DNA from: Bacteroidales bacterium
GTDB taxonomy: Bacteria; Bacteroidota; Bacteroidia; Bacteroidales; UBA932
Length of the DNA stretch: 64,000 nucleotides
Assembly: GCA_017471045.1 (NCBI GenBank)
Contig: JAFUWZ010000026.1
Coordinates: forward strand, 1 to 64,000
Direction of reading: 5' to 3'
The notes below the pieces were generated by a model. That model did not search any database, was not told where the DNA came from, and was given only the letters and a program-made list of their open reading frames with translations. Positions 52,220 through 60,554 of this stretch are shown in pieces (position 1 is the stretch's first letter; every line of letters starts with the position of its first letter). Both the position numbers and the translations under genes were made by a program.

Positions 52220-52785
52220 ACGGTCAGGATTTCCTTTTCCTTGGCGGTGACGAGGGTGTCCACGGCCTTGATGTTCTTGTCCGTGATCTTCTGCACCTCT
52301 TCCTCAGCCTCCTTCTCGGTGTCCTCGGACAGGCCTTCGTTCTTCTGGGCCTTCTTGAGGGTGTCGATCGCGTCGCGGCGGGCGTTGCGGATGATGACCT
52401 TGGTCTGTTCGCCCGTGGCTTTGGCCTTCTTGATCAGATCCTTACGGCGCTCCTCGGTGAGCGGCGGGACGACGCAGCGGATCAGTTCACCGTTGTTGGA
52501 CGGGGTGAACCCGAGGTTGTTGTCGATGATCGCCTTTTCGATCTTGGCGAGCATGTTGCGCTCCCAAGGCTGGATGACCAGGGTGCGGGCGTCGGGTGTC
52601 GTCACGGACGAGACCTGCGGGATGGGGGTGGGGGTGCCGTAGTAGTCCACGGTCACGTTGTTGAAGATGGACGGGTTGGCCTTGCCGACCCGGTAGTTCT
52701 TGAGATCCTCCTCGAAGAAGGCGGTCGCATCCTGCATCTTCTCGTCAGTTGCGGCAACGATTTCTTTCGCTCTGTCTGTCAACAT
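52216..52785 (-). CDS. frr: Ribosome recycling factor
   Basis: The 189-residue protein splits post-termination ribosomes with EF-G. It shows the three-helix-bundle pattern and conserved GKANPSIFNNVTVDYYGTP and PPLTEERRKDLIKKAK. It is 20 nt downstream of pyrH in the same direction, the common pyrH-frr arrangement. Confidence 0.97.
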   Translation of the reverse strand: MLTDRAKEIVAATDEKMQDATAFFEEDLKNYRVGKANPSIFNNVTVDYYGTPTPIPQVSSVTTPDARTLVIQPWERNMLAKIEKAIIDNNLGFTPSNNGELIRCVVPPLTEERRKDLIKKAKATGEQTKVIIRNARRDAIDTLKKAQKNEGLSEDTEKEAEEEVQKITDKNIKAVDTLVTAKEKEILTV

Positions 52786-52805
52786 AGTTTTATCTTTTCT
52801 ATTGA

Positions 52806-53510
52806 TTATACGTGTACCAAAGTCCCGACCTTCCCGCCGTCGAGGATGCGTTTGAGGTTGCCCGGTTCGTTCATGTCGAAGACGATGATCGGCATGTTGC
52901 CCTGCTCGCAGAGGGCGAAAGCCGTGGCATCCATCACCTTGAGGTGGTCGGCGAGCGCCTTCGAGAAGGTCAGCTCATCATATTTGACCGCGGTCGGATC
53001 CTTCTCGGGGTCGGCGGTATAGACCCCGTCCACACGCGTGCCTTTCAGGAGGGCATCCGCCCGGATCTCCAGCGCCCGGAGCGCGGCTCCGGAATCGGTG
53101 GTGAAGAAAGGATTGCCGGTCCCGCCGGCGATCAGCGCCACGCCGCCCTCTTCCAGCAGCCGTACGGCCGCATCGCGGACGTAGTAGCGTGCCAGGGGCT
53201 CCATCGGGGTCGCGGTAAACACTTCGGCCCGGATGCCCTGGGAACGGATGGCCATCGCCAGTCCCAGCGAATTGATCACCGTCGCAAGCATCCCCATCTT
53301 GTCCCCGTCCACGCGGTCGAATCCCTTTCCGACGCCCTGCAGGCCGCGGAATATGTTGCCGCCGCCGTTCACGACAGCAATCTGCATGCCGCTGCGCACG
53401 GCCGCTGCGATTTCGGCGGCCGCCTTGTTCAGGCTGGCTTCGTCGATGCCCTTTCCCTGCGGGCCTCCCAGGCTTTCTCCGCTGAGTTTGAGGAGTACTC
53501 TTTTATACAT
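52806..53510 (-). CDS. pyrH: UMP kinase
   Basis: The 234-residue amino-acid-kinase-fold enzyme phosphorylates UMP. The start at 53510 gives MYKRVLLKLSGESLGG, the standard N-terminus. GGGNIFRG, DKMGMLATVINSL and GTGNPFFTTDS are family blocks. It is preceded by a -7 box TAATTTTG at 53542-53535 (minus). Confidence 0.97.
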   Translation of the reverse strand: MYKRVLLKLSGESLGGPQGKGIDEASLNKAAAEIAAAVRSGMQIAVVNGGGNIFRGLQGVGKGFDRVDGDKMGMLATVINSLGLAMAIRSQGIRAEVFTATPMEPLARYYVRDAAVRLLEEGGVALIAGGTGNPFFTTDSGAALRALEIRADALLKGTRVDGVYTADPEKDPTAVKYDELTFSKALADHLKVMDATAFALCEQGNMPIIVFDMNEPGNLKRILDGGKVGTLVHV

Positions 53511-53534
53511 ATAGGTCTTGTTTTTCGCGGGAAA

Positions 53535-53582
53535 CAAAATTATCGGAAAATTATGAAACTTGCAAGAAAGAGCCTATATTTG
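53535..53582. promoter_or_regulatory. Divergent promoters of pyrH-frr and the cytochrome b gene
   Basis: The minus strand 53542-53535 reads TAATTTTG and the plus strand 53575-53582 reads TATATTTG, both full TAnnTTTG matches. Confidence 0.5.
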
Positions 53583-53621
53583 CAAAACTGAAACCTGTAG
53601 TTTGAAATAAATTTTTAGCAA

Positions 53622-54362
53622 ATGGCTTTATCTTCCTCTTCCATCGGCAAGAAGTTCATCCAGAGCATCAGTGGTGCATTCCTGATCATCTTCCTCCTCC
53701 TCCACGCCACGATCAATTTCTTCTCCGTGATCGATACTTTCACGGGCAAGTTCGGCATCGCGGCCGCGGATGATCAGCTTTTCAGCAAGGGTGACGGCCT
53801 GTTCAAGCTGGGCTGCGACTTTATGTCCACCCCGGTCATCAGCATCATGGTCCCGGTCCTCGCGCTCGGATTCCTCGTGCACATCGTTTACGGCTGCTGG
53901 CTGACCTACACCAATGTCAAGGCGCGTGGTGGCTGGAAGCGCTATGAGGTGGCCAGCAAGGCAGCCGCCGACTCCTGGTCCGCCAAGAACATGTTTGTCC
54001 TGGGTCTGGTGATCCTCGGCCTGCTCTGCTTCCACCTGTCCCATTTCTGGGCCAAGATGCAGCTTCCTGAGTTGTTCGGCGTCGGCACCTACGAGAACAA
54101 TCCCTACTACCTGCTGGTGACGACCTTCGGCCAGTGGTGGATCCTCGCCATCTACATCGTATGGTTCGCCGCGATCTGGCTCCACCTCGTCCACGGCTTC
54201 TGGAGCATGTTCCAGACCGTCGGCTGGAGCGGCTCGATCTGGATGAAGCGCCTCAAGGTGATCGGCGTCGTCGTCGCCACCCTGATCGTCGTGATGTTCC
54301 TGGCCGCCGCGGTCAACGGTTTCTATCAGGCCCACTGGGGCTGGGGCGCAACGATTGCGTAG
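53622..54362 (+). CDS. sdhC: Succinate dehydrogenase/fumarate reductase cytochrome b
   Basis: The 246-residue membrane protein has five transmembrane segments, as in the single-anchor, diheme type B succinate:quinone reductases of Bacteroidota. Heme-ligand candidates lie in FLLLHATINFF, LVHIVYGCW, FHLSHFWAK and LHLVHGFWSMF. It anchors the catalytic flavoprotein and iron-sulfur subunits and passes electrons to or from menaquinone. In most Bacteroidales sdhA and sdhB follow directly; here the next genes are rplM and rpsI, so the subunits must be elsewhere or the gene is an extra copy. Confidence 0.9.
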   Translation: MALSSSSIGKKFIQSISGAFLIIFLLLHATINFFSVIDTFTGKFGIAAADDQLFSKGDGLFKLGCDFMSTPVISIMVPVLALGFLVHIVYGCWLTYTNVKARGGWKRYEVASKAAADSWSAKNMFVLGLVILGLLCFHLSHFWAKMQLPELFGVGTYENNPYYLLVTTFGQWWILAIYIVWFAAIWLHLVHGFWSMFQTVGWSGSIWMKRLKVIGVVVATLIVVMFLAAAVNGFYQAHWGWGATIA

Positions 54363-54369
54363 CTGCACT

Positions 54370-54401
54370 TTTGTTAAAATAGAAAATATTTACTACCTTT
54401 G
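54370..54401 (+). promoter_or_regulatory. Promoter of the rplM-rpsI operon
   Basis: TTTG (54370-54373) and TACCTTTG (54394-54401) are 20 nt apart, a textbook Bacteroidales promoter, immediately followed by a leader hairpin. Confidence 0.75.
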
Positions 54402-54435
54402 CGGTCCCTATTTTGTGTAGGGATCGCAATTTTTA
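54401..54435 (+). promoter_or_regulatory. Leader hairpin upstream of rplM
   Basis: GCGGTCCCTA (54401-54410) pairs with TAGGGATCGC (54418-54427), ten pairs including one G-U, around a 7-nt loop, then AATTTTTAT. It sits at the 5' end of the transcript, 35 nt before the rplM ATG. It may be an autoregulatory site for L13 or an attenuator. Confidence 0.55.
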
Positions 54436-54461
54436 TAGTTAACCATTTAAAGATCAAGACA

Positions 54462-54914
54462 ATGGACACACAAAGCTACAAGACAGTCTCCTTGAACAAG
54501 GCAACTGTCCAAAAGGAGTGGGTCGTCATTGACGCGACGGATCTCGCGCTTGGTCGTCTTGCTTCCCGCATCGCGCTTGTCCTCCGTGGCAAGACGAAGC
54601 CGGGCTTCACCCCTCACGTGGACTGCGGTGACAATGTCATCGTCGTCAACTGTGAGAAAGTCGCCCTCAAGGGCAAGAAGATGACGGACCGCGTCTACAC
54701 GCGCTACACCGGTTATCCGGGCGGACAGCGTTTTACGACGCCGAAGGAAATCCTCGCGAAGAACCCCACCGAGTTGATTCGGAGAGCGGTAAAGGGTATG
54801 CTCCCGAAGACCCGTCTTGGTGACAAGCTCATCCACAACCTGTTCATCTATGCAGGTCCCGAGCATCCGCACCAGGCCCAGAACCCTAAAGTTATTAAGT
54901 TGGACGAAATTTAA
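54462..54914 (+). CDS. rplM: 50S ribosomal protein L13
   Basis: The 150-residue protein is uL13. WVVIDATDLALGRLAS, YTRYTGYPGG and AVKGMLPKTRLG are conserved. The ATG at 54462 is chosen because the longer frame would start inside the promoter region. rpsI follows after 9 nt, the universal L13-S9 pair. Confidence 0.97.
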   Translation: MDTQSYKTVSLNKATVQKEWVVIDATDLALGRLASRIALVLRGKTKPGFTPHVDCGDNVIVVNCEKVALKGKKMTDRVYTRYTGYPGGQRFTTPKEILAKNPTELIRRAVKGMLPKTRLGDKLIHNLFIYAGPEHPHQAQNPKVIKLDEI

Positions 54915-54923
54915 ACAGAGCTA

Positions 54924-55313
54924 ATGGAACAGATTCACGCCCTTGGAAGACGTAAAGCAGCTGTTGCTCGCGTTTATCTCGTTGCCGGAAGCGGTAATAT
55001 CGTTATCAACGACCGTCCCCTGGAGGATTTCTTCAAGGAGGATGCGCTCCGTTATATCGTGAACCAGCCCCTCGTCCTCACCCAGACCGAAGGCCAGTTT
55101 GACATCAAGGTCACCATCGTCGGTGGTGGCATCAAGGGTCAGGCTGAAGCGATCCGTCTCGGTATCGCCCGCGCCCTGTGCGAGGTGGACAAAGAGGCTT
55201 ACCGCCCTGCGCTCAAGGCAGCCGGTTTCCTCACCCGCGATTCCCGCGAGGTCGAGCGGAAGAAGCCCGGACAGCCTGGTGCCCGCAGACGCTTCCAGTT
55301 CAGTAAACGTTAG
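54924..55313 (+). CDS. rpsI: 30S ribosomal protein S9
   Basis: The 129-residue protein is uS9. GRRKAAVARVYL, VVGGGIKGQAEAIRLGIARAL and the basic tail ARRRFQFSKR are diagnostic; the final Arg contacts tRNA in the P site. It is co-transcribed with rplM. Confidence 0.97.
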   Translation: MEQIHALGRRKAAVARVYLVAGSGNIVINDRPLEDFFKEDALRYIVNQPLVLTQTEGQFDIKVTIVGGGIKGQAEAIRLGIARALCEVDKEAYRPALKAAGFLTRDSREVERKKPGQPGARRRFQFSKR

Positions 55314-55492
55314 TATTCACCCTGTTTTACTTTTTGCACAGTTGGGTTGCAAACCCTCGGACCTGTCTCGGGATGGGAATCCCGGGAAGTTACTGGAAGG
55401 TTGCCCACACTGCGGAAAATCCCCGAGATTGACCTCGGAAGTCACTACTCCGGGATTGATGAAAAGAGAAAAATCAAATTTTTTAAAAGACA
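55314..55492 (+). promoter_or_regulatory. Structured leader upstream of rpsB
   Basis: The 179 bases between rpsI and rpsB contain three hairpins: GGGTT/AACCC at 55344-55356, a 9-bp stem 55366-55374 with 55379-55387 around GGGA, and CCGAG/CTCGG at 55423-55438. A TTACTTTTTG element near 55328-55337 resembles a -7 box with one extra base. The layout suggests a separate rpsB-tsf transcript with an S2-responsive leader. No ORF is supported here. Confidence 0.5.
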
Positions 55493-56344
55493 ATGTCACG
55501 TACAAATTTCCAAGAATTGCTTGATGCAGGTGTCCACTTCGGACATTTGTCGAGGAAATGGAATCCCAAGATGGCACCGTACATCTTCATCGAAAGGAAC
55601 GGGATCCACATCATCGACCTGCACAAGACCATCGTCAAGCTCGACGAGGCTGCGGAGGCAATGAAAGAAATGGCCCGCAGCGGCCGCAAGATCCTCTTCG
55701 TAGCCACCAAGAAGCAGGGCAAGGATATCGTTGCCGAGAAAGCTGCTTCCGTCAATATGCCTTCCATCACTGAGAGATGGGCGGGCGGTATGCTTACCAA
55801 TTTCCCGACCATCCGCAAGGCCGTCAAGAAAATGAGCACCATCGACAAGATGAAGGAAGATGGTACTTTCGAGAAGCTCGCCAAGCGTGAGCGTCTCCAG
55901 ATCGACCGCCAGAGAGCCAAGTTGGAGAAGAACCTCGGTTCCATCCGCGACATGAACCGTCTCCCGTCGGCCCTGTTCGTCGTTGACATCCAGAAGGAAG
56001 CCAACGCCGTCCGTGAGGCCAACCGCCTGAACATCCCGGTATTCGCAATGGTTGATACTTGTTGCGATCCCACCCCTATTGATTATGTGATACCGGCGAA
56101 CGATGATGCCGCAAAGTCGATCGAGTGCATCCTGAACGTGCTTTGCGCCGCCATCCAGGAAGGTCTGGACGAGAAGAAACTCGCGAAGGACAAGGAAGAG
56201 GCCGCCGAAGAGGCCGAGACCAAGGTGACCACCAAGAAGCTCCGTTCCCGCAAGGGTGCGAAGCCGGTCGATGTCGAGGAAGAGGCCGCTGCCACTGAGG
56301 CTCCCGCTGCCGCCGAGGCTCCTGCTGAAAACACTGAGGCATAA
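55493..56344 (+). CDS. rpsB: 30S ribosomal protein S2
   Basis: The 283-residue protein is uS2. It begins MSRTNFQELLDAGVHFGHLS-like sequence and contains RWAGGMLTNFPTIRK and the DTCCDPTPIDYVIPANDDA block. A C-terminal extension of about 45 residues is Ala/Glu/Lys-rich and low in complexity, as in many Bacteroidota. tsf follows after 21 nt. Confidence 0.97.
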   Translation: MSRTNFQELLDAGVHFGHLSRKWNPKMAPYIFIERNGIHIIDLHKTIVKLDEAAEAMKEMARSGRKILFVATKKQGKDIVAEKAASVNMPSITERWAGGMLTNFPTIRKAVKKMSTIDKMKEDGTFEKLAKRERLQIDRQRAKLEKNLGSIRDMNRLPSALFVVDIQKEANAVREANRLNIPVFAMVDTCCDPTPIDYVIPANDDAAKSIECILNVLCAAIQEGLDEKKLAKDKEEAAEEAETKVTTKKLRSRKGAKPVDVEEEAAATEAPAAAEAPAENTEA

Positions 56345-56365
56345 ACCATTTAATCTGTTTCCGTT

Positions 56366-57361
56366 ATGAATATCACTGCAGCAGACGTAATGAAACTGCG
56401 CAAGATGACCTCCGCCGGCATGATGGATTGCAAGAAGGCCCTCACCGAGGCCGAAGGCGATTTCAACAAGGCGATTGAGATCATCCGCGAAAAGGGTAAG
56501 CTCGTTGCGGCCAAGCGTGCCGACCGTGAGACCACGGAAGGCGCCGTCAAGGCCCGGATCCAGGGGGGCAAGGGTATCCTTGTCTGCCTCGGTTGCGAGA
56601 CCGACTTCGTGTCCCGGAACGCTGACTTCCAGACCCTGGCCGACGCGATCGCCGATGTGGCCATCGCCAACGCTCCCGCCGATCTCGAGGCTCTCAAGGC
56701 CTGCAAGATGGCGGATGGCCAGACAGTCGAAGAGGCAGTCGAGGCCCAGACCGGCAAGACCGGTGAGAAGCATGTCCTCGCTTTCTACGCCCTCGTGGAG
56801 GCTCCCTTCGTGGCCGAGTACATCCACAAGATCAACGGCAAGCTTGGCGCACTGGTGGGCTTCAACAAGGAGATCCCCGCCGACCTCGCCAAGGGTGTCG
56901 TCATGCAGGTCGCTTCGATGAACCCGGTGTCTGTCTCCAAGGCGGATTGCCCGCAGAGCGTCATCGACAATGAACTCGCCGTGGCGGTCCAGAAGACCAA
57001 GGACGAGATGGTCCAGAAGGCCGTCGATGCTGCTCTCAAGAAGGTCGGCATCAACCCTGCCCACGTGGACAGTGAGGATCACATCGAATCCAACACCGCG
57101 AAGGGTTGGATCACGCCCGAGCAGGCCGCCCAGGCCCGCGAGATCATCGCGAAGGTCGGTGCTGAAAAGGCTGCGACCCTTAATGAGCAGATGATCCAGA
57201 ACATCGCCCAGGGCCGTCTCCAGAAGTTCTTCAAGGAGTCTACCCTCGAGGAGCAGGAGTACCAGATGGGCGACGGCAAGGTGTCCGTCAAGGATGCGAT
57301 GGCCGCCGTCGACAAAGAGGCCAAGGTCCTTTGCTTCAAGCGTTTTTCGCTCGCTGACTAA
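56366..57361 (+). CDS. tsf: Elongation factor Ts
   Basis: The 331-residue exchange factor for EF-Tu begins with the UBA-like KLRKMTSAGMMDCKKAL and has CETDFVSRNADF, the TDFV motif that contacts EF-Tu. Length is within the Bacteroidota range (longer than in E. coli because of the coiled-coil insertion). A terminator lies just after it. Confidence 0.97.
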   Translation: MNITAADVMKLRKMTSAGMMDCKKALTEAEGDFNKAIEIIREKGKLVAAKRADRETTEGAVKARIQGGKGILVCLGCETDFVSRNADFQTLADAIADVAIANAPADLEALKACKMADGQTVEEAVEAQTGKTGEKHVLAFYALVEAPFVAEYIHKINGKLGALVGFNKEIPADLAKGVVMQVASMNPVSVSKADCPQSVIDNELAVAVQKTKDEMVQKAVDAALKKVGINPAHVDSEDHIESNTAKGWITPEQAAQAREIIAKVGAEKAATLNEQMIQNIAQGRLQKFFKESTLEEQEYQMGDGKVSVKDAMAAVDKEAKVLCFKRFSLAD

Positions 57362-57381
57362 GCGCAGCTCTTACTGTTTAG

Positions 57382-57411
57382 GCCGGTTCTGTTTTCGGGA
57401 CCGGCTTTTTT
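57382..57411 (+). terminator. Intrinsic terminator after tsf
   Basis: GCCGGTTC (57382-57389) pairs with GGACCGGC (57398-57405), one G-U pair, then six T. It also separates tsf from the convergent flippase gene. Confidence 0.85.
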
Positions 57412-57416
57412 CGTGC

Positions 57417-58877
57417 TCAGCGGCGGCGGAGGTCGCGGAGCCAGACGAGGGCGCAGTAGGCGAGGAGCATCAAGGTGCCGAGGATCATCTGGGGGACGGG
57501 ACCCAGGCCGATGCGGCCCAGGAGGACATAGGCGGCATAGAGCAGGGCGGCGGCCAGGAAGTAGAGGCCGAGGCTTTTCATGTCATAGCGGATCGGGTAC
57601 TTGCGCTGGCCGATGAACCAGCTCAGCAGCATCGCCGTTCCGTAGCCGGCGAAACCGCCCCATGCGCAGGCCCAGTAGCTGTAGCGCGGGACGAAGAGTA
57701 CGTTGACCGCGATCATCACGGCCGCACCGACGGCGCTCATGATGGCGCCCCAGTGCGTCTGGTCGCTGAGCTTGTACCAGAAGGAAAGGTTGAAATACAC
57801 GCCCATGAAGATCTCGGCCATCATCACGATCGGGATGACCCCGAGACCCTCCCAGTAGGAACGCCCGATGAAGTGCTTCAGGACCGGCAGGTAGATCATG
57901 ACCGCGAGGAAAGCCAGCAGCGTGAAAATGATGAAATACTTCATCCCGTCCGCGAGCGTTTCCGGGCTGTCCTTGTCCCGGCTTCCGTTGAAGACGATGG
58001 GTTCGTAGGCATAGCGGAACGCCTGGGTCAGCAGCGACATGATCATCGCCACCTTGACGCAGGCCCCGTAGATGCCCAGCTGGACGCGCCCCTCCTCACC
58101 CGGCATCAGCCAGGGGAAGAGGATTTTGTCCGCCACCTGGTTGAGGATGCCTACGAGGCTCAGCAGGAGCAGCGGCCAGGTGTAGCGCAGCATCCGGCGC
58201 GCCAGGTCCCGGTCGAAGCCGTAGCCGATGCCCTTCAATTCTTGGATAAAGCCGAAAGTGACGCAGAAGGTGCAGATGAAGTTGACGAAGAAGATCAGGC
58301 CCACGCCACTGTCGAAACGGGTGTACATCGCCTCCAGCGCAGGGAAACGCCCGAAGAGGGAGGGCATCGCCAGGAAGACGAAGAGGTTGAGCAGGACGTT
58401 CGGAATGATGAAGGCGAACTTGAGCGCCATGAACTTCACCGGTTTGCGCTGCTGCCGCAGGCGGGCGAATAGGATCGCCTGGAAGGCATCCATCGCCACG
58501 ATCGCCGCCATGCAGCCGACATATTCCGGATGGGCGGCGTATCCCATCACGCCGGCAACGGGCCGGAGGAAGAGCATCACCAGCACGAGGAAGGCCAGCG
58601 CGACACCGCCCACCAGGCGCAGCGTGGTGCTGAAGACCATCCGGCCGTCTTCTCCGTCCTTGTTGGAGAAGCGGAAGAGCGTCGTCTCCATTCCGAAGGT
58701 CAGCAGCGCCAGGAAGAGCGCCGTGTACGCATACAGGTTGGTGACAATGCCATAACCGCCGCTCTCTGCGGCGATCTTGGTCGTATAAAGCGGGACCAGC
58801 AGGTAGTTTAGAAACCGCCCCACGATGCTGCTCAGCCCGTAGATGGCGGTGTCTTTGGCCAGCGACTTGAGATTCAT
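57417..58877 (-). CDS. Polysaccharide flippase (Wzx/MATE-like)
   Basis: The 486-residue polytopic membrane protein (about 14 hydrophobic segments) is an oligosaccharide flippase of the MOP superfamily, with N-terminal LAKDTAIYGLSSIVGRFLNY typical of Bacteroidota members. It would move a lipid-linked sugar chain across the inner membrane. It stands alone, with no glycosyltransferases around it. It starts at 58877 (the longer open frame is antisense to the cyclophilin gene) with a -7 box TAATTTTG at 58902-58895. Confidence 0.88.
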   Translation of the reverse strand: MNLKSLAKDTAIYGLSSIVGRFLNYLLVPLYTTKIAAESGGYGIVTNLYAYTALFLALLTFGMETTLFRFSNKDGEDGRMVFSTTLRLVGGVALAFLVLVMLFLRPVAGVMGYAAHPEYVGCMAAIVAMDAFQAILFARLRQQRKPVKFMALKFAFIIPNVLLNLFVFLAMPSLFGRFPALEAMYTRFDSGVGLIFFVNFICTFCVTFGFIQELKGIGYGFDRDLARRMLRYTWPLLLLSLVGILNQVADKILFPWLMPGEEGRVQLGIYGACVKVAMIMSLLTQAFRYAYEPIVFNGSRDKDSPETLADGMKYFIIFTLLAFLAVMIYLPVLKHFIGRSYWEGLGVIPIVMMAEIFMGVYFNLSFWYKLSDQTHWGAIMSAVGAAVMIAVNVLFVPRYSYWACAWGGFAGYGTAMLLSWFIGQRKYPIRYDMKSLGLYFLAAALLYAAYVLLGRIGLGPVPQMILGTLMLLAYCALVWLRDLRRR

Positions 58878-58894
58878 AGCGTCCGTATTACACA

Positions 58895-58922
58895 CAAAAT
58901 TAATGAAAAATATGTACTTTTG
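58895..58922. promoter_or_regulatory. Divergent promoters of flippase and cyclophilin genes
   Basis: The minus strand 58902-58895 reads TAATTTTG and the plus strand 58915-58922 reads TACTTTTG. Both match TAnnTTTG. Confidence 0.5.
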
Positions 58923-58943
58923 TGAAAATACATTTTGCGCATT

Positions 58944-59666
58944 ATGAAAAAGCATCTGATCCTTCTCGCCGGCGCGGCCCTGGCCATCCTGATGGTCTTC
59001 AGCGCTTGCGGCCGCAGCGCCAAGAAGGCCGCCGAAGCGGCCGAAAAAGCCCGTGCGGACTCCATCGCCGCCGCCCAGCACGTCCAAGATTCCCTCAAGG
59101 CCCTCAAAAAAGTCGAAAAGAAAAAAGTCGCCATGGAAAAATTTGCCAAGCTGCCGGCCGAGCCGGTTTTTGACATCGTGACCAACTACGGCACGATGCG
59201 CGTCAAACTCTACTCCAAGACCCCCAAGCACCGTGACAACTTCGCCAAGCTTTCCCTGGAAGGCTACTATGACGGACTGCTGTTTCACCGGGTGATCAAC
59301 GGATTCATGATCCAGGGCGGAGATCCGCTGACCCGCGACACCTCGGCCGTCGCCCGCTATGGCACCGGCGGCCCCGACTACAAGATCCCGGCGGAGTTTG
59401 TCCCCGAGTACACGCACAAGAAGGGCGCCCTTGCCGCCGCCCGCCAGAGCGACCAGGCCAATCCCTTCCGGGAGTCTTCCGGCTCGCAGTTCTACATCGT
59501 GCAGGATGCTGCCGCCTGTGCCCAGCTGGACGGTGCCTACACCGTCTTCGGCCAGACGATCAGCGGCCTGGACGTGATCGACAAGATCGCCGCGGTCAAG
59601 ACCAACGCCCGTGACCTCCCCCTCAAGCCGGTCGAGATCACCGAGATCAAACTGGTGGAAGAATAA
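58944..59666 (+). CDS. Cyclophilin-type peptidyl-prolyl isomerase lipoprotein
   Basis: The 240-residue protein has a lipoprotein signal (lipobox VFSAC, Cys about 22), a Lys/Ala-rich linker (about 25-65) and a cyclophilin domain (about 72-240). The catalytic Arg is in LLFHRVINGFMIQGGDP, and SGSQFYIV and the AYTVFGQ block follow. It would speed proline isomerisation during folding of envelope proteins. It stands alone with its own promoter. Confidence 0.93.
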   Translation: MKKHLILLAGAALAILMVFSACGRSAKKAAEAAEKARADSIAAAQHVQDSLKALKKVEKKKVAMEKFAKLPAEPVFDIVTNYGTMRVKLYSKTPKHRDNFAKLSLEGYYDGLLFHRVINGFMIQGGDPLTRDTSAVARYGTGGPDYKIPAEFVPEYTHKKGALAAARQSDQANPFRESSGSQFYIVQDAAACAQLDGAYTVFGQTISGLDVIDKIAAVKTNARDLPLKPVEITEIKLVEE

Positions 59667-59879
59667 CTCCGAAAGATTATTCTTTTCGTCCATGCCGCCA
59701 CTTTCGCGGCACGGATATTGCAATAAAAGTAACCGAATAGTTTTTCATAGGTTAAAATTAGGTTAGAATTGCAATGGAAGCCGCGCAGGGATGCGCGACT
59801 TCTTTGTATATTAATACCTTACGGTGTTTGTTGCGGGCAACTTTCCGATATTTTCGGACAATTGCGAGACGATTTCTGC
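59667..59879. other. Non-coding junction between chromosome and prophage end
   Basis: This stretch has no supported gene. It contains an imperfect 10-bp hairpin at 59689-59715, two copies of the palindrome ATTGCAAT (near 59718 and 59768), a hairpin with GCGCA/TGCGC core at 59777-59802 followed by a weak T-run that can end the cyclophilin message, and a TCCGA/TCGGA stem at 59844-59858. The phage attachment site may lie here, but I could not identify a core without the other end. Confidence 0.4.
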
Positions 59880-59916
59880 AAAAAAAACGGCCGGCGGTGC
59901 CACATACCCGCCGACC
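59880..59916 (-). terminator. Intrinsic terminator of the phage late genes
   Basis: On the minus strand a 9-bp stem (59916-59908 with 59897-59889, one G-U) around a 10-nt loop is followed by eight U. It is 57 nt after the last phage gene. A TATCTTTG box at 59961-59954 on the same strand could also produce a separate short RNA ending here. Confidence 0.8.
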
Positions 59917-59972
59917 TAAAAGCACAATGAATCACGTTGTCATGCAACATTTGCAAAGATAGTGATTTTTGC

Positions 59973-60539
59973 CTAATCTGCAAGCCGCCACCCGTAAACG
60001 CCGGGCTCCCACACATTCCCGTCCACATCGCTCTCCCAGATCCCGCCGTCGTACTTCACCTTGTCGCCCGTCATGTAGGCCGTCTCCGCACCGAGGGGCT
60101 GAACCCAGTCCGGGACCTCCGCGATGCTTACCTCCGTGTATAGCGACGCAGCAGTGTCCGGAGCCCAGTCGTCCTGCACGGTGTGTGCCTGGATGACCTT
60201 GTAGAGCTTGCCGTCGTACCAGAGGCGTTCCCCGGCTTCAACGGGCTTGCCTTGCTTGGAGGACCACGTAGGGAAGAGCGCCGCAACATCGAGGGCGTCC
60301 TCATCGGAGAGGTCTTCCGTGGATGAGGCCAGCATTTTCTTCACCGCCGCGAGGATCTGATCGTAATCCGGCTCGGTTTGTGGTTCCGGGGTGTATGGTT
60401 CCGGATCCGGCGGTAATTCTGTCCAACCAGCGGACGCGATCTGCTCCGCAGAAGGATTGCTGACCCACTGACCCGAGGGTAACTGGATGGCCTTGCAGTC
60501 CGAGAAGACTGTGCGGCAATTGATTTCTTTTGTGTACAT
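59973..60539 (-). CDS. Phage protein with carbohydrate-binding modules
   Basis: The 188-residue protein has no signal. After an N-terminal part (MYTKEINCRTVFSDCKAIQ) and a Pro/Glu linker, two modules resemble chitin-binding-type CBM5/12 repeats: AGERLWYDGKLYKVIQAHTV with DDWAPD, and TGDKVKYDGGIWESDVDGN with WEPGVYGW. Such modules occur on phage tail fibre accessory proteins and probably bind cell-surface glycans. It is the last gene of the minus-strand phage block. Confidence 0.65.
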   Translation of the reverse strand: MYTKEINCRTVFSDCKAIQLPSGQWVSNPSAEQIASAGWTELPPDPEPYTPEPQTEPDYDQILAAVKKMLASSTEDLSDEDALDVAALFPTWSSKQGKPVEAGERLWYDGKLYKVIQAHTVQDDWAPDTAASLYTEVSIAEVPDWVQPLGAETAYMTGDKVKYDGGIWESDVDGNVWEPGVYGWRLAD

Positions 60540-60554
60540 ATCCGTATTTGTTTA

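Noticed and set aside
57417-59723. 768-codon reading of the flippase gene
   Set aside because: The extra N-terminal part is antisense to the cyclophilin gene. The ATG at 58877 with a nearby -7 box gives a normal-length flippase.
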